This document shows positions 13,557 through 13,578 of a stretch of DNA of 13,578 nucleotides, one piece after another (position 1 is the first letter of the stretch; every line of letters starts with the position of its first letter). Both the position numbers and the translations under genes were made by a program. The notes under the pieces are model-generated. The model was given only the letters and a program-made list of their open reading frames with translations, did not search any database and was not told the origin of the DNA. This DNA comes from Pseudomonadota bacterium (GTDB lineage: Bacteria; Desulfobacterota; Anaeroferrophillalia; Anaeroferrophillales; Anaeroferrophillaceae), in assembly GCA_011042595.1 (NCBI GenBank), contig DQWO01000181.1, positions 1 through 13,578 of the forward strand. The letters are read 5' to 3'.

Positions 13557-13578
13557 AGGAAAATACAATGCCTGCAAA

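Overview
Every gene in this 13.6 kb window lies on the minus strand, so transcription runs from high to low coordinates. The content is chromosomal. I see no transposase, integrase, CRISPR array or phage gene. The gene set suggests a Gram-negative, probably anaerobic bacterium, and I infer a Desulfobacterota/deltaproteobacterial type. The reasons are the dprA-smg-topA order, a fused ADP-forming acyl-CoA synthetase next to an enoyl-CoA hydratase, a stand-alone BCAM0308/NMD3-like zinc protein, and a multi-PAS hybrid kinase beside an AMIN-domain envelope protein. This is inference, since no species marker is present.

Reading in the direction of transcription, 13578-11638 holds the DNA-processing block. 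A hairpin with a U-tract abuts the start of dprA (ssDNA-binding RecA loader). It is followed by smg (DUF494), an intrinsic terminator, and topA (topoisomerase I with four C-terminal zinc ribbons). Just after topA, a good sigma-70 promoter (TTGACA-17-TATATT) drives a 170-residue BCAM0308-like protein with two CxxC pairs. Next comes tRNA-Arg(TCT), whose own promoter is covered by a perfect 8-bp inverted repeat.

From 8577 to 8216 is a non-coding stretch. It ends with a promoter-like element and a very strong terminator-shaped hairpin directly ahead of a three-gene operon. That operon encodes an enoyl-CoA hydratase/isomerase, a 717-residue fused ADP-forming acyl-CoA synthetase, and a HAD phosphatase of the Gph type. 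The first two genes are 3 nt apart. Together they could hydrate an enoyl-CoA and recover ATP from an acyl-CoA thioester, but the substrate cannot be read from sequence. A spacer of 245 nt with three clusters of degenerate 7-nt repeats separates this operon from a TauE/SafE-type permease.

From 3522 to 3209 is a tRNA unit: promoter, tRNA-His(GTG), tRNA-Arg(TCG), then an excellent terminator. The last block is a PAS-PAS-PAS-HisKA-HATPase-REC hybrid sensor kinase (847 codons). Twelve nt after its stop codon, and behind a strong Shine-Dalgarno, begins a secreted AMIN-domain protein that runs off the window at position 1. The two look cotranscribed, which suggests the kinase regulates or senses an envelope process.

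I found no clearly new biological system. The spots most worth a second look are the promoter/terminator leader of the acyl-CoA operon, the palindrome over the tRNA-Arg promoter, the kinase/AMIN pair, the heptamer repeats, and a short plus-strand coding-like remnant at 3090-3239.
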